Source: JAEELC01 sp963605425 (GTDB taxonomy: Bacteria > Bacillota_I > Bacilli_A > Acholeplasmatales > Anaeroplasmataceae). Taken from it: a stretch of DNA of 64,000 nucleotides. Positions 1 to 8,262 of this stretch are shown in pieces. The stretch lies in contig CAVCUQ010000003.1 of the NCBI GenBank assembly GCA_963605425.1, positions 1 to 64,000 on the forward strand, read 5' to 3'. The notes beneath the pieces are model-generated. The model saw only the letters and a list, made by a program, of their open reading frames with translations, was not told where the DNA came from and ran no database searches. Numbering within the stretch: position 1 is the first letter of the stretch; each line of letters opens with the position of its first letter. The translations under genes were made by a program, and so were the position numbers.

Positions 1-118
1 TTGCTCAATTGATGTTAATTTCTTAATTAGAATTAACTGTTTAATAATTTCGTTTGTTTATTGTCATATGTTCAGTTTTCAAAGACCTTAACACATTAAC
101 TTTAAATGTCAAAGTGCT
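1..118 (-). promoter_or_regulatory. 5' leader of an rRNA operon (16S gene beyond left edge)
   Basis: The minus strand downstream of P2 contains CTTTGAAAACTGAAC (70-84), a motif that precedes 16S and 23S genes in many Firmicutes rRNA operons and belongs to the leader/antitermination region. The rest is AT-rich leader. I infer that 16S rRNA starts just beyond position 1; the mature 16S 5' end itself is not in the window. Confidence 0.65.
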
Positions 119-123
119 AAAAT

Positions 124-153
124 AGTATATCACAAACTTAGTTAAGAAGTCAA
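124..153 (-). promoter_or_regulatory. rRNA operon promoter P2
   Basis: Minus strand -35 TTGACT (148-153) and -10 TATACT (124-129) with an 18-base spacer, about 100 bases downstream of P1. Transcription would start near 117 and enter the rRNA leader. Confidence 0.78.
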
Positions 154-228
154 CAATAATTTTAATTATTTTTAATCAACTTATTTAAGTTTTAGATGAA
201 TACTAGCTTTATATACAAAGCCTTTATT

Positions 229-257
229 AGTATACTCTTCACTCAATCTGATGTCAA
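229..257 (-). promoter_or_regulatory. rRNA operon promoter P1
   Basis: On the minus strand a consensus -35 TTGACA (252-257) and a -10 TATACT (229-234) are separated by exactly 17 bases. It is the upstream member of a tandem pair that drives the rRNA leader running off the left edge. Tandem strong promoters are typical of rrn operons. No gene lies between it and the window edge. Confidence 0.8.
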
Positions 258-300
258 TAATAATTTTAAAATTCTTTAGAGGACTAGAACTAGAATATCA

Positions 301-334
301 AATATAAAAAATCTTAGGAAATCAATCCTAAGAC
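301..334 (-). terminator. Intrinsic terminator of the GH105 gene
   Basis: Minus-strand hairpin with an 8-bp stem (312-319 pairing with 326-333, six-base loop) followed by a run of U. It sits 9 bases after the GH105 stop codon and separates that gene from the rRNA promoters. Confidence 0.85.
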
Positions 335-342
335 TTCTTATA

Positions 343-1479
343 TTATTTAATTATTTTCTTAACTTCAGTATAAGCTAAAATAAGTGGTCCAATACCTTTA
401 GCATCATTTTCAACTACAGGTTCTGAAATATAATATTCGTAAGTTCCATCTCTTCTAGGATTATTTTCAGGTCCAAGTCCAGCTACTAAACAGATTCCAC
501 CAACATTTAGATCTCCATTCTTTTCAGTAACGTACTTTTTGCAAATACCATTGAAAATATCTAAACCAATTTGTCTATATCTTTCTGGTAACACATTTAA
601 TCTTACACCTTTTAATATTGCATATGCAATCATAGATGAACCACTAGTTTCAAGGTAGTTTCCTTCTCTTCCTGCTTGATCTACAACTTGCCAAAACATT
701 TTAGAATCCTTATCCTGATATTTTAATATTCCATCAATATCTTCTTTAAGTAATCTCTTATAGTAATCGTAGTCCTCATATATAGCTTCATTAATATATC
801 CTAAGATATCAACTAAAGCTACAGTATACCAACCTATTGCACGAAGCCAGAAATTCTTTGAAAGACCAGTTTCTTTATCAGCCCAAAATGCAGTTTTACT
901 TGCATCATATCCATGATAGTATAAACCTTTTTCTTCGTTAAACATTCTCTTTCTAACTATTTCAAATTGATGTTTAATATCTTGATATCCTTTACATCCA
1001 TCATACTGAGTTTCATATCTCATATAGAACACTTGAGCCATAAACAATCCATCAAGCCATACCTGGTTTGGATATATATCTTTATGCCAAAATGAACCTT
1101 CATAAGTTCTAGGTTGATTCTTAATATGATTATAAGTAAGATCTATAGCTTTCTTATATTTTTCATCTTTAGTAATATCATATAAATCAAATAATACTCT
1201 TGATTCACAAATATCATCTAAAACATGTTTATTAGGATTATATCCTTTAATAGTACCATCTTCAGAAACATAGTAAGAAACAAAGCTTACAACAAAATCT
1301 AAATATTTCTTATCTCCTGTTTCATGGTATAACTCAAGAAGAGAAGTCATCATACATCCATCGATGTAATTCCACTTAGGTTCCTTTCCACTTCTAATGA
1401 ATTCAATGTTCCACAATGGTTTTAAAGGTGTGGATCCATTAATTAATTTATCAATATATTTATCAATAATCTCGTACAT
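343..1479 (-). CDS. Glycoside hydrolase family 88/105, unsaturated rhamnogalacturonyl/galacturonyl hydrolase
   Basis: A 378-residue cytoplasmic protein without signal peptide, the usual length of YteR/YesR-type enzymes. The alpha/alpha-barrel pattern of the family is visible: repeated aromatic-rich helices, the segment DGLFMAQVF near residue 140 with the expected catalytic Asp, FWLRAIGWY near residue 215, and a Gly/Ser-rich stretch LETSGSSMIAYAI near residue 278. Such enzymes remove the unsaturated uronic acid that lyases leave on pectin fragments inside the cell. This fits the pectate lyase at 17894-21805. It starts with ATG after AAAGGAAA and has its own extended -10 promoter and terminator, so it is a single-gene unit. 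The exact substrate (unsaturated rhamnogalacturonan or other uronide) cannot be read from sequence. Confidence 0.88.
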   Translation of the reverse strand: MYEIIDKYIDKLINGSTPLKPLWNIEFIRSGKEPKWNYIDGCMMTSLLELYHETGDKKYLDFVVSFVSYYVSEDGTIKGYNPNKHVLDDICESRVLFDLYDITKDEKYKKAIDLTYNHIKNQPRTYEGSFWHKDIYPNQVWLDGLFMAQVFYMRYETQYDGCKGYQDIKHQFEIVRKRMFNEEKGLYYHGYDASKTAFWADKETGLSKNFWLRAIGWYTVALVDILGYINEAIYEDYDYYKRLLKEDIDGILKYQDKDSKMFWQVVDQAGREGNYLETSGSSMIAYAILKGVRLNVLPERYRQIGLDIFNGICKKYVTEKNGDLNVGGICLVAGLGPENNPRRDGTYEYYISEPVVENDAKGIGPLILAYTEVKKIIK

Positions 1480-1508
1480 ATAAATTTCCTTTCTAAATAT
1501 ATGCCCTT

Positions 1509-1516
1509 ATTATACC
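1509..1516 (-). promoter_or_regulatory. Extended -10 promoter of the GH105 gene
   Basis: Minus strand TGGTATAAT: the -10 hexamer lies at 1509-1514 with the TG motif immediately upstream. No good -35 is seen. No cre-like site was found here, in contrast with the pectate lyase gene. Confidence 0.5.
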
Positions 1517-1540
1517 AAATTTAATTAAATCTTAACATAG

Positions 1541-1569
1541 AAAAAAAGAAGTTTACTATTTTTGTAAAC
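1541..1569 (-). terminator. Terminator of prmC-sua5
   Basis: Minus-strand hairpin GTTTAC/GTAAAC (1551-1556 with 1564-1569) followed by a U-rich tail. The stem overlaps the sua5 stop codon at 1556-1558. Confidence 0.7.
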
Positions 1570-2113
1570 ATTCTTTAATCATTTTTGCTGTTATAGCTCC
1601 TTCTCTAAGTATTTTAATATCATTTTCTTTAATTAATACTACTGTAGATGCTAAACTTGATGTTGCGCAATTAGATGGCTTATATATAGCATCAACTAAT
1701 TTAGAATAGTCTATAACTATTTCATTATAATTATTAATAGATGGCATACCTGATTCATTAACACTAGTTGTAGCCATAGGTCCATTTTCTTTTAGTATTT
1801 CTAGTGCTACATCATAATTTGGAATTCTAACGCCTACAGTTTCGCCTTTAAATGTATCTTTAATTGAATCCTTAGACTTTAATATGACTGTTAAAGGACC
1901 AGGTAAAAATTTATTAATTAATTTTCTTGCCTCATCCGTTACATAAGCAATCTCTTCAATTTGATCTATATCAGCACATAATACTGCAAGTGGTTTAGAC
2001 TTATCTCTATGTTTTATCTCATAGATTTTATCCATACCTTTAGTATCATAAACAGAAGCACCTATTCCATAAACTGTATCAGTAGGAAATATTATAACCT
2101 TACTTTGAGTCAT
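1556..2113 (-). CDS. tsaC: L-threonylcarbamoyladenylate synthase (Sua5/YciO/YrdC family)
   Basis: A 185-residue single-domain enzyme that makes threonylcarbamoyl-AMP from threonine, bicarbonate and ATP, the first step of tRNA t6A37 synthesis. Family features visible: the N-terminal FPTDTVYGIG motif, KHRDKSKPLAVL nucleotide/substrate-binding segment, and PGPLTVIL. It lacks the C-terminal Sua5 extension, so it is of the short TsaC type. The ATG at 2113 is preceded by GAGG at good spacing; an upstream in-frame TTG (2134) has no such site. It overlaps the end of prmC by 14 bases, so the two are translationally coupled, the usual prfA-prmC-sua5 order of Firmicutes. Confidence 0.92.
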   Translation of the reverse strand: MTQSKVIIFPTDTVYGIGASVYDTKGMDKIYEIKHRDKSKPLAVLCADIDQIEEIAYVTDEARKLINKFLPGPLTVILKSKDSIKDTFKGETVGVRIPNYDVALEILKENGPMATTSVNESGMPSINNYNEIVIDYSKLVDAIYKPSNCATSSLASTVVLIKENDIKILREGAITAKMIKECLQK

Positions 2114-2960
2114 GAGTATATCCTCTAAGGACAAATGTCATTCTGTCTAATCCTTGATAATCTTTTAATGTATATACTAAAGCATCAGGATAATATAATC
2201 TTGCAAGATCTTCTATTTCTTTTGATTTATCATATCCATGTTCAAATCCCATAAGGAATTTATCTTTCATAATACTTCTAGATTTATCTAATATAATATG
2301 ATAGAACTTAAGTCCATCTTCTCCACCAAACAAAGCAACATTAGGTTCATTATCTTTTACTAAAGGATCAACAACTTCAGTTGTAGGTATATAAGGAGGA
2401 TTAGATACTAAAATATCAAATTTCATATTCATTACTGGTTCTAGCATATCACCTTGTAAAAAGTTAACCTCAGCACCTAACTTTTTAGCATTTTCTTTTG
2501 CTTTATTTAATGCATCTTCTGAAATATCGCAAGCAGTTACATTCATATTAGCTTCTTCTTTTGCAAGAGTAATAGAAATACATCCTGAACCTGTTCCGAT
2601 ATCTACAACATCTACTTTTTGTCCTTTCATATTTCTATCATATAAAAGTAACATATTTTCAACTAGTTGTTCTGTTTCACATCTAGGAATTAAGCAGTCA
2701 CTTGATACATTAAATTCATATCCATAAAAATATGCTTTACCAGTTAAGTATTGAACAGGAATATTTTGATTAATATATTTATCAAACATTTCATCATATT
2801 TTTCTTCTTGTTTTTTTGGCATTTCATCTTCTTGATGAAAATACAATTCACTTGATGAATAACCTGAAACATCAGACATTAAGAATAAGCAGGCACTATC
2901 TTCTTTACTATTATCTAAAGCAATTTGACATGTCTCTTTTAATTTATCTCCATAAGTCAT
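2100..2960 (-). CDS. prmC: Peptide chain release factor N5-glutamine methyltransferase
   Basis: A 286-residue class I SAM methyltransferase that methylates the Gln of the GGQ motif in release factors. It has an N-terminal helical domain, the SAM-binding motif VDIGTGSGCISITLA near residue 120, and the catalytic NPPYIP motif near residue 188 that is specific to amide-nitrogen methylation. Its substrate RF1 is encoded directly upstream. A terminator hairpin stands between prfA and this gene, so expression must come from read-through or from a promoter within prfA. RBS AAGAGG precedes the ATG. Confidence 0.95.
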   Translation of the reverse strand: MTYGDKLKETCQIALDNSKEDSACLFLMSDVSGYSSSELYFHQEDEMPKKQEEKYDEMFDKYINQNIPVQYLTGKAYFYGYEFNVSSDCLIPRCETEQLVENMLLLYDRNMKGQKVDVVDIGTGSGCISITLAKEEANMNVTACDISEDALNKAKENAKKLGAEVNFLQGDMLEPVMNMKFDILVSNPPYIPTTEVVDPLVKDNEPNVALFGGEDGLKFYHIILDKSRSIMKDKFLMGFEHGYDKSKEIEDLARLYYPDALVYTLKDYQGLDRMTFVLRGYTHDSK

Positions 2961-2974
2961 AAAAACAACCTCTT

Positions 2975-3002
2975 ATAAAAAAGTAGAAGTCTCCTTCTAC
3001 TT
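2975..3002 (-). terminator. Intrinsic terminator between prfA and prmC
   Basis: Minus-strand 9-bp perfect stem (2981-2989 with 2994-3002, four-base loop) followed by six U. It overlaps nothing coding and leaves only about 15 bases before the prmC ribosome binding site, so it probably attenuates rather than ends the operon. Confidence 0.75.
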
Positions 3003-3009
3003 AAATTCA

Positions 3010-4080
3010 TTAAGCTTCACTAGCTTCTAATTTTCTCTTTTGATCTTCATTAATTAATTCTTGAATTACTAAATCAAGTTTACCATCAATGATAGCGTCA
3101 AGTCTATTAATTGTAAAACCAATTCTATGATCAGTTACACGATTTTGAGGATAGTTATAAGTACGAATCTTTTCACTACGTTCACCATGACCGATTAAAG
3201 ATTGTCTTGTAGCACCATTTTTCTCATCTTCTTCTGCTTTCATTCTTTGATAGATTCTTGTACGTAAGATTTCCATGGCCATAGCCTTATTTTCATGTTG
3301 GCTACGAGCAACTTGACAAGCAACGAAGTCACCAGTTGGAATATAAGTAACACGAACTGCAGAATAAGTAGTGTTTACACCTTGTCCTCCTGGACCTGAA
3401 GCACACATTGTATCAATTCTTAAATCTTTTTCATCTAATTGGAAATCAATTTCTTCAGCTTCTGGCATTACTAAAACAGTAGCTATTGAAGTTTGTATTC
3501 TACCATTAGCTTCTGTAACAGGGATTCTTTGAACTCTGTGTCCACCAGATTCAAATTTTAATTGAGAATATACATTTTCTCCTGAAATCTTAGCTTGAAT
3601 AGATGAATATCCACCCATAGCTGATGGCATAGCATCCATAATTTGAACTTTCCATCCTTTAGATTCAGCATACTTAGAATACATTCTAAATAAGTCACCA
3701 GCAAAGATATTTGCTTCATCTCCACCTACAGCTCCTCTGATTTCCATAATTACATTCTTTTCATCATTAGGATCTTTAGGCATTAATAATACTACCATCT
3801 CTTCATCAATTTCTTGCATACGAGCTTTAGCATTACTTAATTCTTCTTCGGCCATTAAAGCCATTTCAGCGTCTTCACCTTTAGTCATTTCTTTTAAATC
3901 ATCTAAACTAGATTCAAGAGATTTATATTCATGAAATAACTCTACAGGCTTTTGTAAAGAACTTTGTTCTTTTGATAAAGACTTAAGTTTTTCAATATCA
4001 CTTGCAATAGAAGGATCAGATAATAATTCAGTTATTTCGTTATATCTTTTTTCCATTGCTTCAAGTCTATCAACAACCAT
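3010..4080 (-). CDS. prfA: Peptide chain release factor 1
   Basis: A 356-residue RF1, normal length. It has the GGQ motif (GPGGQGVNTTYS, near residue 230) that triggers peptidyl-tRNA hydrolysis, and the RF1-type PxT anticodon tripeptide (RIPVTEANGR, near residue 186), which reads UAA/UAG. The N-terminal coiled-coil-rich domain is present. It starts with ATG two bases after the dnaB stop codon, with a GGAGG somewhat far upstream inside dnaB. Together with prmC it provides both the factor and its modifying enzyme. Confidence 0.97.
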   Translation of the reverse strand: MVVDRLEAMEKRYNEITELLSDPSIASDIEKLKSLSKEQSSLQKPVELFHEYKSLESSLDDLKEMTKGEDAEMALMAEEELSNAKARMQEIDEEMVVLLMPKDPNDEKNVIMEIRGAVGGDEANIFAGDLFRMYSKYAESKGWKVQIMDAMPSAMGGYSSIQAKISGENVYSQLKFESGGHRVQRIPVTEANGRIQTSIATVLVMPEAEEIDFQLDEKDLRIDTMCASGPGGQGVNTTYSAVRVTYIPTGDFVACQVARSQHENKAMAMEILRTRIYQRMKAEEDEKNGATRQSLIGHGERSEKIRTYNYPQNRVTDHRIGFTINRLDAIIDGKLDLVIQELINEDQKRKLEASEA

Positions 4081-4082
4081 TG

Positions 4083-5423
4083 TTATTCGTTTTCCTCCAT
4101 CTTACCATTATCAGTAAATTTTTGAATCTTACCATCAAATAAATACTTCAATGTAACATTTTGACCTTGTCTATTTTTTCTTATAATTAAATCACACTCA
4201 CCAGGTCTTTTATGAGTATAATACTCTTCTCTATATAAAAATGCAATAATATCCGCATCTTGCTCGATACTACCAGAATCACGTAAGTCAGATTGAAGAG
4301 GTCTCTTATCATCACGTTCTTCAACTTTTCTTGATAACTGAGCAAGGGCTATAACAGGAACCTCAAGTTCACGGGCAAGTTGTTTTAATCCTTTTGAAAT
4401 TAAGCCAATACCTTCATTTAAACTGTTATATTGACCACTTAATTGAATAAGTTGTAAGTAGTCAATTACAATCATATCTAGTCCCTTTTGTTCCTTTAGT
4501 TTCCTACACTTAGACTTGATATCTCCTACAGTGTTACTTGAAGAATCATCAAAATAAATCTTAGTAGCTTCAAATCTATGTTGAGCTTGAGTCATGCTCT
4601 TCCAATCTTGTTCATTTAAATTACCTTTAATGATATTACCAAGTTCAATACCAGATTGAGAAGCATATAATCTTTGAACCAGTTGTTCAGCAGGCATTTC
4701 AAGTGAGAATAAAGCTACAGTTGCATTATTTGTAAGTGCAACATTTAAAGCTAAATTTAATGCAAAAGCACTCTTACCCATTGCAGGACGAGCTGCAAGT
4801 ATTACAAGTGCACCCTTTTGAAGACCTAGAGTAGCTTTATTTAAATTATCAAAACCAGTATTTAAACCGGTAATTTCTCTATCATTTCTAGCCGCGTCTG
4901 ATGAGTTCTCACTAACCTTTTGAGCAACAGATGAAAAGGATCTAAAATCATTAGTTCTTCTTGTTTGAGAAAGTGAAAAAACTTCTTGTTCAACTAAATC
5001 AAGGTATTCAGATATAGATTTACTTGAATCATATCCTTCTTTTGATAATTCAGCTAGTTTTCTAATAGTATTTCTTCTTATAGAAGCATCTTTTACAACA
5101 TTTATGTAACTATCTAAGTTACTAGTAGAATAGTTATAATTTAAGATTGAGTTAATATAATCAATTCCACCAACACTTTGATATTTACCTTCTTTATTTA
5201 ATTCTGAAATTAAAACTTCAACATCACATTTAAGTCCAGCTTTATGTATATCAACTAAAGCGGAATATATATCTTGATTTTTAGTATCATAGAAATCATT
5301 TACTTCGATTTGATCAATACATTCATTAATAGTAATAGGATCGATGAAAATACAGTTAAGTATTCCCATCTCTCCTTCTAAATTAAATGGTATTTGTCTT
5401 GTTTGATTAATCCCTTTTTCCAT
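4083..5423 (-). CDS. dnaB: Replicative DNA helicase DnaB
   Basis: A 446-residue hexameric helicase of the replication fork. The N-terminal domain is followed by a linker and a RecA-like core with Walker A ARPAMGKSAFALN near residue 210, Walker B MIVIDYLQLI near residue 316, and the DnaB motif 4 segment SDLRDSGSIEQDADI near residue 385. No intein or insertion. It follows the GdpP-L9 gene by 11 bases, as dnaC follows rplI in Bacillus subtilis. RBS GGGG five bases before ATG. Confidence 0.97.
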   Translation of the reverse strand: MEKGINQTRQIPFNLEGEMGILNCIFIDPITINECIDQIEVNDFYDTKNQDIYSALVDIHKAGLKCDVEVLISELNKEGKYQSVGGIDYINSILNYNYSTSNLDSYINVVKDASIRRNTIRKLAELSKEGYDSSKSISEYLDLVEQEVFSLSQTRRTNDFRSFSSVAQKVSENSSDAARNDREITGLNTGFDNLNKATLGLQKGALVILAARPAMGKSAFALNLALNVALTNNATVALFSLEMPAEQLVQRLYASQSGIELGNIIKGNLNEQDWKSMTQAQHRFEATKIYFDDSSSNTVGDIKSKCRKLKEQKGLDMIVIDYLQLIQLSGQYNSLNEGIGLISKGLKQLARELEVPVIALAQLSRKVEERDDKRPLQSDLRDSGSIEQDADIIAFLYREEYYTHKRPGECDLIIRKNRQGQNVTLKYLFDGKIQKFTDNGKMEENE

Positions 5424-5434
5424 AAAAACCCCAT

Positions 5435-5881
5435 TTACTTTTGTTCAACAACGTTAATATCAAAACTAGCTACAATCTTTTCTCCAAGATCATATTTAGC
5501 CTTAAAAATACCTACAAAGTTAATATCATTTTCTAATGATATCTTCTTCTTATCCATTACAATATTGTAAACTTTAGTAAATTCTTCTGCAATTTGTTTA
5601 GTAGTAATGTGTCCAAATGATTTACCATCTGCACCTAATTTAATTGCAAGAGTAATGGCTTTTCCATCAATTTCAGCTTTTTCTTTTTCAAGAAGTTTAA
5701 GGTGATTTTCATGGTCAACTTTTTCTTGGGCTTTTCTAGCTTCTAAAGCCTTTAGATTTTCACTATTAGCTTCCACAGCTAGTCCATTATTGAATAGATA
5801 AGTTGCATAACCATTAGCTACATCAATCTTATCATCCTTTTTACCTTTTCCCTTTACATCTTTAAGTAATATAACTTTCAT
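5435..5881 (-). CDS. rplI: Ribosomal protein bL9, possible independent product from an internal start
   Basis: The C-terminal 148 codons of the GdpP fusion form a full-length L9 (usual length 147-150) beginning MKVILLKDVKGKGKK. The ATG at 5879-5881 is preceded by GGAGG at 5890-5894 with an eight-base spacer, a textbook Shine-Dalgarno site buried in the coding sequence. I infer that free L9 is made by internal initiation, which would solve the stoichiometry problem of tying a ribosomal protein to a scarce membrane enzyme. Alternatives are proteolytic release or a ribosome-tethered fusion. Confidence 0.6.
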   Translation of the reverse strand: MKVILLKDVKGKGKKDDKIDVANGYATYLFNNGLAVEANSENLKALEARKAQEKVDHENHLKLLEKEKAEIDGKAITLAIKLGADGKSFGHITTKQIAEEFTKVYNIVMDKKKISLENDINFVGIFKAKYDLGEKIVASFDINVVEQK

Positions 5882-7924
5882 TCTCTCTTCCTCCGTCCTA
5901 TCTAAGTGTTCCCTTTCAAGAATACCTTTTAATTTAATCAATGTATCATCAATTGTTGTATTTTGAATTTGAGCAGCAGCCATGTTAAAGTGACCACCAC
6001 CACCCATTTCTTGCATGATTATTTGAACATTATAAGTTCTAAAATCATATTTATTATCATCGCTTTCTTCGTTCTTTTCCATAGAACGAGCTGAGATACA
6101 TACTGCACCAGTATTAGATTTAGCAATAGTAAATGAAGCTTTTACATCATTAGCGGAAAGTAATCTATTTGAAATCTTAGCTAATATTGTTCTATCACTA
6201 ATAACTTTATCTTCAAGTTTAGCAATAATAAAGTCATCAAGATATATTTCCGAATTCATAACTGCATTTGCAATAGTCTTTTCAGTTTCAAGTTCTTCTC
6301 TCATTAAATCACTAACGATTTCAGTCTCAGCTTGATAATCCTTTAATATAGCTGCAGCTTCAAATGTAGATGAACTAGTTCTAAAAGTAAAGTTCATTGA
6401 ATCTACAACCATACCAGTAAGCATAACTGTAGCTTCAACATTTGAAATTTTTAATTCATTACTATAGAAAGTAGACATTTGGGCAACAAGTTCAACAGCA
6501 CTAGAAGCATCTTGCTTACTAATAACTGTCTTAGCCTTAGGATAACCTTCATCTTCAGGTCTATGATGATCAATAACAAAGATATTATCAAACTTTTCAT
6601 ATAATTCCTTATAACACATAATAGATACTTTTGTAGTATCACAAATAATAAGTAAATCATTATCATCATATTTTACATCTTCAACAGGTATAATAGTATT
6701 ATATAGATTAATAGCTTCTTCTTTTAAATAATTAAGTATTTTACTAGTAGTATAGTCAACTTTATTAATATCCATTACGATATTAGCATTCTTTCCACTA
6801 CATTGTGCCATCTTTAAAACACCAATCATCGAACCGATACAGTCAGCATCAGGCATAAAATGACCAGTAATATAAACATGTGAACTAGCCTCTATAGCTT
6901 CTCTTAAACTTTCAGCATTCTTTCTAGCATAAATTAAAGATTGCTTTTCAATAGAGTTAGTATTACCACCAGCATACTTAATAGCTTCACCTTCGATATT
7001 AATAACCGCTTGGTCTCCACCTCTACGCTCAGCTAAATCAACTGCGTTTTGAGCAATTTGAGCAAGTTCATTAGCACTCTTTTCATAACAGGCTACACCA
7101 ATTGAAATACTTGTTCTAAGGTGATTCTTTCCACCAACTTCTCTTACTTTATTAAGTACATCAAACTTATTTTCAATCATCTTTAATAAGTTCTCTTTAT
7201 CAAGTACTATAATAATATTATCTCCATCAACACTTCTAATATAAGCATTATAGATAGCACAGTAATCTGAAATAGCACCTAAGAATTCACCACGGATTTG
7301 AGATGCTTCTTGAACAGGATAATTTTTAAGAGATTCTTCAAGATTATCAATATTAATAAATCCAATACATGTAATCTTATTGTTATATTTAATATCTAGT
7401 TTTTCTCTATCAGTTTCATCAAATAAATAAATACTACGAATATCCTTTTTATGGTATACATCATAATACTTATCTTCATAAAACCAAGTAAATCTTTCTA
7501 ATGCATCTTCACCAAATAATTTATCATATAAAACTTTGTTAATGTTTTCTAAGTTATTATGAATAAAATTAGACTTAGTAGAAGCAGAAAATACCTTCTT
7601 AGCTTCAGGGTTACCAAAGAATACATTTTTATTTTCATCATAAGTAATAATAGAAACAGGTAATTCATTTACAGCCTCATCACCGGCTTCTGTAATATGA
7701 ATAGATTGTTCATTATAAACATTAATTTGACTTTTTAATTCTTTAATCTTACTAGTTGTATTTCTAAATAAGTAAAGTGTAAACATTACGCATGAAAAAG
7801 CAAATGATACACCTGCAATATATATTAAATATAATTGATTATTAAAATAGTAATATGAACAAATGAGTACAACTGATACCGCTAAAGCAATTAACGATAT
7901 TATGAGTTTATTCAATTTTTTCAA
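5435..7924 (-). CDS. gdpP: GdpP-type c-di-AMP phosphodiesterase fused to ribosomal protein L9
   Basis: One uninterrupted reading frame of about 829 residues. Order: two membrane helices (about 9-55), a PAS-like domain (about 85-170), a degenerate GGDEF domain (about 185-310), DHH phosphodiesterase with GHFMPDAD (about 354) and DHH in VIDHHRP (about 452), DHHA1 with GGGGHFNMAAAQ, then from about residue 682 a complete 148-residue bL9. GdpP cleaves c-di-AMP; L9 binds 23S rRNA. In Bacillus these are adjacent separate genes (gdpP-rplI-dnaC). The TTG at 7922-7924 is chosen as start because GAGG (7933-7936) lies eight bases upstream; an in-frame GTG at 7933 overlaps that site. A second strong RBS lies before the L9 Met (separate entry). 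Confidence 0.9.
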   Translation of the reverse strand: MKKLNKLIISLIALAVSVVLICSYYYFNNQLYLIYIAGVSFAFSCVMFTLYLFRNTTSKIKELKSQINVYNEQSIHITEAGDEAVNELPVSIITYDENKNVFFGNPEAKKVFSASTKSNFIHNNLENINKVLYDKLFGEDALERFTWFYEDKYYDVYHKKDIRSIYLFDETDREKLDIKYNNKITCIGFINIDNLEESLKNYPVQEASQIRGEFLGAISDYCAIYNAYIRSVDGDNIIIVLDKENLLKMIENKFDVLNKVREVGGKNHLRTSISIGVACYEKSANELAQIAQNAVDLAERRGGDQAVINIEGEAIKYAGGNTNSIEKQSLIYARKNAESLREAIEASSHVYITGHFMPDADCIGSMIGVLKMAQCSGKNANIVMDINKVDYTTSKILNYLKEEAINLYNTIIPVEDVKYDDNDLLIICDTTKVSIMCYKELYEKFDNIFVIDHHRPEDEGYPKAKTVISKQDASSAVELVAQMSTFYSNELKISNVEATVMLTGMVVDSMNFTFRTSSSTFEAAAILKDYQAETEIVSDLMREELETEKTIANAVMNSEIYLDDFIIAKLEDKVISDRTILAKISNRLLSANDVKASFTIAKSNTGAVCISARSMEKNEESDDNKYDFRTYNVQIIMQEMGGGGHFNMAAAQIQNTTIDDTLIKLKGILEREHLDRTEEERMKVILLKDVKGKGKKDDKIDVANGYATYLFNNGLAVEANSENLKALEARKAQEKVDHENHLKLLEKEKAEIDGKAITLAIKLGADGKSFGHITTKQIAEEFTKVYNIVMDKKKISLENDINFVGIFKAKYDLGEKIVASFDINVVEQK
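5890..5894 (-). promoter_or_regulatory. Internal Shine-Dalgarno site for L9
   Basis: GGAGG on the minus strand inside the GdpP-L9 frame, eight bases before the ATG at which L9 homology begins. It encodes part of TEEERM at the junction, so the junction looks like a former intergenic region whose stop codon was lost. Confidence 0.65.
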
Positions 7925-7948
7925 GTTATACACCTCGCTTTATAAACC

Positions 7949-7957
7949 ATTATAACA
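7949..7957 (-). promoter_or_regulatory. Extended -10 promoter of gdpP-rplI
   Basis: Minus strand TGTTATAAT with the hexamer at 7949-7954. The -35 region is weak. It lies just after the rpsR terminator, so gdpP-dnaB-prfA can be transcribed separately from rpsF-ssb-rpsR. Confidence 0.55.
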
Positions 7958-7975
7958 TACTTTCATATATAATGA

Positions 7976-8006
7976 AAATAAAAAAGGTTAAGATAAAATC
8001 CTAACC
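7976..8006 (-). terminator. Terminator of rpsF-ssb-rpsR
   Basis: Minus-strand 9-bp stem with one G-U pair (7986-7994 with 7998-8006) and a U-rich tail, 11 bases after the rpsR stop codon. Confidence 0.8.
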
Positions 8007-8016
8007 CTTTACTAAA

Positions 8017-8250
8017 CTAGTCGTTTACGAATGGTAATAAAGCCATATGTCTAGCACGCTTAATAGCGATAGCAAGCTTTCTTTGATGTTTAGCACAAGT
8101 ACCAGTTACACGACGTGGTAAAATTTTACCTCTATCAGTAACGAATTTCTTTAATAATTCAACATCTTTGAAATCGATATGGTCTAATTTATTAGCATCA
8201 AAGTAACAAACTTTTTTACGACGGAATCCGCCTCTATTGATTTGAGCCAT
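8017..8250 (-). CDS. rpsR: 30S ribosomal protein S18
   Basis: A 77-residue bS18 with the family core KILPRRVTGTCAKHQRKLAIAIKRARHMALL (central and C-terminal, split here only for description: residues about 42-72). S18 pairs with S6 on the platform of the 30S subunit. The KKVCYF segment retains a single Cys, not a full zinc ribbon. It lies 12 bases after ssb and shares the rpsF promoter. Confidence 0.97.
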   Translation of the reverse strand: MAQINRGGFRRKKVCYFDANKLDHIDFKDVELLKKFVTDRGKILPRRVTGTCAKHQRKLAIAIKRARHMALLPFVND

Positions 8251-8262
8251 AGTATTTCCTCC

